From: a bacterium TMED144 | GTDB taxonomy: Bacteria; Fidelibacterota; Marinisomatia; Marinisomatales; TCS55 | NCBI GenBank assembly: GCA_002170005.2 | Contig: NHGT02000001.1 | Span: forward strand, 12,530-21,993 | DNA: 9,464 nt | Direction of reading: 5' to 3' | Part shown: piece after piece, positions 7,242-9,464 of the stretch | How the letters are laid out: each line of letters begins with the position of its first letter | Position numbering within the stretch: position 1 is the stretch's first letter | Program-made: the position numbers and the translations under genes | The notes under the pieces: model-generated | What the model saw: the letters and a program-made list of their open reading frames with translations, nothing else | Database searches by the model: none | What the model was told of the DNA's origin: nothing

Positions 7242-7813
7242 CCAATCTAGGGATACTTGGGTCTACAAAGGGTACAGATCTCCAAGCGATTATTGATGCA
7301 ATAGAAAACAAATTATTAAATGCTAAGATATCTGTAGTGATCTCTAACATAGAGAATGCTTTTATTTTAGAGCGGGCAAAAAATCACAACATTAAATTTG
7401 CTCATATTCCTCATAAGGCAAAAAAAAGAGAATATTTTGATAATGAAATATCTTTTTTAATGAAAGAAAACGATGTTGATCTTATTTTGTTAATTGGCTT
7501 TATGAGAATTCTTTCAGCATCATTTTGTAAACAATGGAGAAATAAAATTTTAAATGTACATCCCTCTTTACTGCCAAAATATGGTGGCGGAATGGATATA
7601 GATGTCCACAAGCAGGTGTTGTTAAATGGTGATAAGAAAACGGGGTGTACTATCCACTATGTTGATGAAGATGTTGATCAAGGGCCAATATTGGTACAAA
7701 AAGAATGTGATGTTTTACCAGAGGACAACGAATTTACTCTAAAAGATAAAGTGCAGAAGCTAGAAGGGTTAGCATACATAGAAGCAATTAAGATTTTTCA
7801 GGGGGGTTTATGA
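7238..7813 (+). CDS. purN: Phosphoribosylglycinamide formyltransferase, folate-dependent, variant loops
   Basis: Transfers a formyl group from 10-formyltetrahydrofolate to GAR, giving FGAR. It has 191 residues (E. coli 212, shorter mainly at the C-terminus). Catalytic Asn106 and His108 sit in LNVHPSLLPKY, and the catalytic Asp is Asp147 in DEDVDQGP, three positions beyond E. coli Asp144. The shift fits a short insertion in the loop GGGMDIDVH after HPSLLPKY, where most enzymes read G.HTH or similar. The N-terminal phosphate loop reads GSTKGTDLQAIIDA rather than the usual GSGSNLQA. LIGFMRILS (85-93) is the conserved LAGFMRIL block. The start ATG overlaps the purD stop (ATGA); no Shine-Dalgarno is seen. 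All catalytic residues are present, so I expect an active enzyme. Confidence 0.95.
   Translation: MTNLGILGSTKGTDLQAIIDAIENKLLNAKISVVISNIENAFILERAKNHNIKFAHIPHKAKKREYFDNEISFLMKENDVDLILLIGFMRILSASFCKQWRNKILNVHPSLLPKYGGGMDIDVHKQVLLNGDKKTGCTIHYVDEDVDQGPILVQKECDVLPEDNEFTLKDKVQKLEGLAYIEAIKIFQGGL
7801..7806 (+). promoter_or_regulatory. G-rich ribosome binding site of purH
   Basis: A run of six G at the end of purN, with three T separating it from the ATG at 7810. It can pair with the anti-Shine-Dalgarno sequence and supports the 7810 start over the internal ATG at 7846, which has no such site. Confidence 0.5.
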
Positions 7814-9366
7814 TAAAAGACTATAATATTAACCAAGAACCAATCATGATCAAAAGAGCTCTTTTATCGGTTTATGATAAAACAGAAATTAAAGAATTAG
7901 CTTTAAATCTTGCCAAACATAATGTTGAGATCATCTCAACTGGTGGCACTGCAAAATTGTTGAAAGAAGAAAATGTAGCTGTAACAGAAATTGAAGAGTA
8001 TACCAATTTCCCTGAGATAATGGATGGGAGAGTGAAAACTATAAATCCAATAGTTGAAGGTGGAATCCTAGCTCTGCGTGATGTTCATATGGCAGATATG
8101 AAAAAAAACAATATAGGTCAAATTGATCTGGTTGTCTGCAATCTATATCCTTTTGATAGTGTTATCAAAAATTCTAATCACACACTATCCGAAGCGTTTG
8201 AAAATATTGATATTGGTGGTCCGACTATGATAAGATCAGCAGCTAAAAATATTGGCTGGGTAGCTGTAGCCACTCATCCTAAGGATTACCAATTAATCAT
8301 GGACGAATTAGATGATCGGGGATCTGTATCATATAAAACGAGAGAACACCTTGCTAAAAAAGCTTTTTTGACTACTTCTGTTTACGAGTCGTCTATTAGT
8401 AATTATCTTTATGATAACGAGCCACAAGATCAATTTACTATGGTATTTGATAAATTTTCTGATTTACGATATGGTGAAAATCCTCATCAAACTGCTTCAG
8501 CTTATCATTTAAAAGGTGATAACTCAAACAATATACTTAATGCTAAGCAACATCAAGGTAAACAGCTTTCATATAATAATATTATGGATGCAGATGCTGC
8601 TCTTTGCTGTCTTAGAGAATTTAATCAGACAGCTTGTGTAATCGTTAAACACGCAAACCCTTGTGGTGTGTCTATTGGAAATGATTTAGTAGAGACATAT
8701 CAAAATGCTTTTAAAGCAGATAGCGTTTCCGCATTCGGTGGAATAGTGGCTATTAATAGAAAATGCACTGAAGAGTTAGCTGAAAAATTAAAAGATATTT
8801 TTATTGAAATCGTTGTAGCCCCATCTTTTGAAAAAGAAGCTCTAAAAATACTTTCAACCAAAAAAAATCTTAGACTTTTAGAGGTTCAAGATATTGAAAA
8901 TCAAGATAAAAAATATGAAATGAGAAATCTAGATGGAGGAATTCTTGTCCAACAAGAGAATAACGACATCTTAAAAATAGATGAACTAAAAGTAGTTACA
9001 AATACTAAACCGACAGATGATACAATCAAATCAATGCTGTTTGGTTGGCAAGTTCTAAAGCATGTTAAATCTAACGCTATCATTACAATAAAAGACAATA
9101 CAACAGTTGGAATTGGAGCGGGTCAAGTTAGTCGAATTGATGCAGTTGATATAGCGATATCAAAATCAAAGGACGCTATCAGCGGCTCTGTTTTATGTTC
9201 TGACGCTTTTTTCCCTTTCAGAGATAGTATTGACAAAATATCTCAATATAATTTAAACGGAGTTATCCAACCCGGAGGCTCAATAAAGGACAATGAGGTC
9301 ATAGATGCTTGTAACGAGCATAAAATTCCTATGGTATTTACAGGGAGAAGGTGTTTTAAGCATTAA
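7810..9366 (+). CDS. purH: Bifunctional AICAR formyltransferase / IMP cyclohydrolase
   Basis: Performs the last two steps: formylation of AICAR with 10-formyltetrahydrofolate, then ring closure to IMP. It has 518 residues, normal for the family. The N-terminal cyclohydrolase (MGS-like) domain shows STGGT (43-47), DGRVKT (72-77), NLYPF (111-115) and GGPTMIRSAAKN (136-147). The C-terminal formyltransferase shows LRYGENPHQ (219-227), KHANPCG (280-286, with the catalytic-type Lys280-His281) and SAFGG (307-311), and ends with a basic FTGRRCFKH like other PurH proteins. The ATG at 7810 overlaps the purN stop (ATGA) and follows a G-rich site. The ATG at 7846 would give the more usual N-terminus MIKRALLSVYDKT, so the first 12 residues may be an extension or a misplaced start. 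It is the last gene of the operon: its stop overlaps the stop of the convergent neighbour. Confidence 0.97.
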   Translation: MIKDYNINQEPIMIKRALLSVYDKTEIKELALNLAKHNVEIISTGGTAKLLKEENVAVTEIEEYTNFPEIMDGRVKTINPIVEGGILALRDVHMADMKKNNIGQIDLVVCNLYPFDSVIKNSNHTLSEAFENIDIGGPTMIRSAAKNIGWVAVATHPKDYQLIMDELDDRGSVSYKTREHLAKKAFLTTSVYESSISNYLYDNEPQDQFTMVFDKFSDLRYGENPHQTASAYHLKGDNSNNILNAKQHQGKQLSYNNIMDADAALCCLREFNQTACVIVKHANPCGVSIGNDLVETYQNAFKADSVSAFGGIVAINRKCTEELAEKLKDIFIEIVVAPSFEKEALKILSTKKNLRLLEVQDIENQDKKYEMRNLDGGILVQQENNDILKIDELKVVTNTKPTDDTIKSMLFGWQVLKHVKSNAIITIKDNTTVGIGAGQVSRIDAVDIAISKSKDAISGSVLCSDAFFPFRDSIDKISQYNLNGVIQPGGSIKDNEVIDACNEHKIPMVFTGRRCFKH

Positions 9367-9464
9367 TACCTTGGAACTGTAGGGTCAATATTTACAGACC
9401 AAGAGTCTATCCCGCCATTTAAATTTTTAACATTATAGCCTTGGCTTTCTAAATACTGACAAAC
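9363..9464 (-). CDS. Rhodanese-like domain protein, C-terminal 33 residues, truncated by window edge
   Basis: Reading the reverse strand inward from 9464 gives an open frame of 33 residues ending at a TAA (9363-9365). It reads CQYLESQGYNVKNLNGGID near its start and ends in SWSVNIDPTVPRY. This is the tail of single-domain rhodanese (sulfurtransferase) proteins: the GYxVxNLxGGIDxW helix-turn after the active-site loop, then DPxVPRY at the end. The active-site cysteine loop and the N-terminus lie outside the window, so activity cannot be judged. The gene converges on purH with a 4-base overlap of the two stop regions. I see no hairpin terminator between them. No functional link to purine synthesis is implied. 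Confidence 0.78.
   Translation of the reverse strand, partial: VCQYLESQGYNVKNLNGGIDSWSVNIDPTVPRY

Noticed and set aside
9367..9464. Rho-independent terminator after purH
   Set aside because: The only symmetry seen is a 4-base stem (AGAC/GTCT near 9396-9410) without a T tract, and the stretch is better explained as the end of a convergent rhodanese gene.

Overview
The window is almost wall-to-wall de novo purine biosynthesis. On the + strand, in order, it carries the 3' half of purM, a purQ fused to two PurS-like domains, purC, purE, purB, purF, purD, purN and purH. All are packed with overlaps or gaps of at most 6 bases, so this is one operon that was already running before the window starts. 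At the right edge a convergent - strand gene enters; its visible C-terminus looks like a rhodanese domain. There is no stretch above 100 bases without coding evidence, and no RNA genes, mobile elements, CRISPR arrays or obvious promoter.

Organism: the DNA is AT-rich (about one third GC by eye, with many A runs), densely packed, and mostly translated by coupling rather than from strong Shine-Dalgarno sites. It is bacterial. PurB and PurF closely resemble the Escherichia coli type (PurF starts directly with Met-Cys and has no iron-sulfur cysteine pattern), and the rhodanese tail resembles proteobacterial ones. This points, as inference only, to a streamlined, perhaps aquatic, proteobacterium (gammaproteobacterial affinity is my best guess). 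Several enzymes are of unusual type: PurC is like the plant enzyme, PurE is of the class II (animal PAICS-like) AIR carboxylase type, and PurD has archaeal-looking motifs.

How the genes work together: PurF makes phosphoribosylamine, PurD makes GAR, PurN formylates it to FGAR, PurQ with its PurS domains feeds ammonia to a PurL subunit not seen here to make FGAM, and PurM closes the ring to AIR. PurE carboxylates AIR to CAIR, PurC adds aspartate, PurB removes fumarate to give AICAR, and PurH performs the last formyl transfer and cyclisation to IMP. The window therefore encodes every step to IMP except the PurL synthetase subunit. PurK is not present and, given the class II look of PurE, may not be needed.

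The most notable item is the PurQ-PurS-PurS single chain: it places the two PurS units that a PurQ/PurL complex normally recruits as a separate dimer onto the C-terminus of the amidotransferase. The second is the mix of plant-, animal- and archaeal-like enzyme types inside one bacterial operon.
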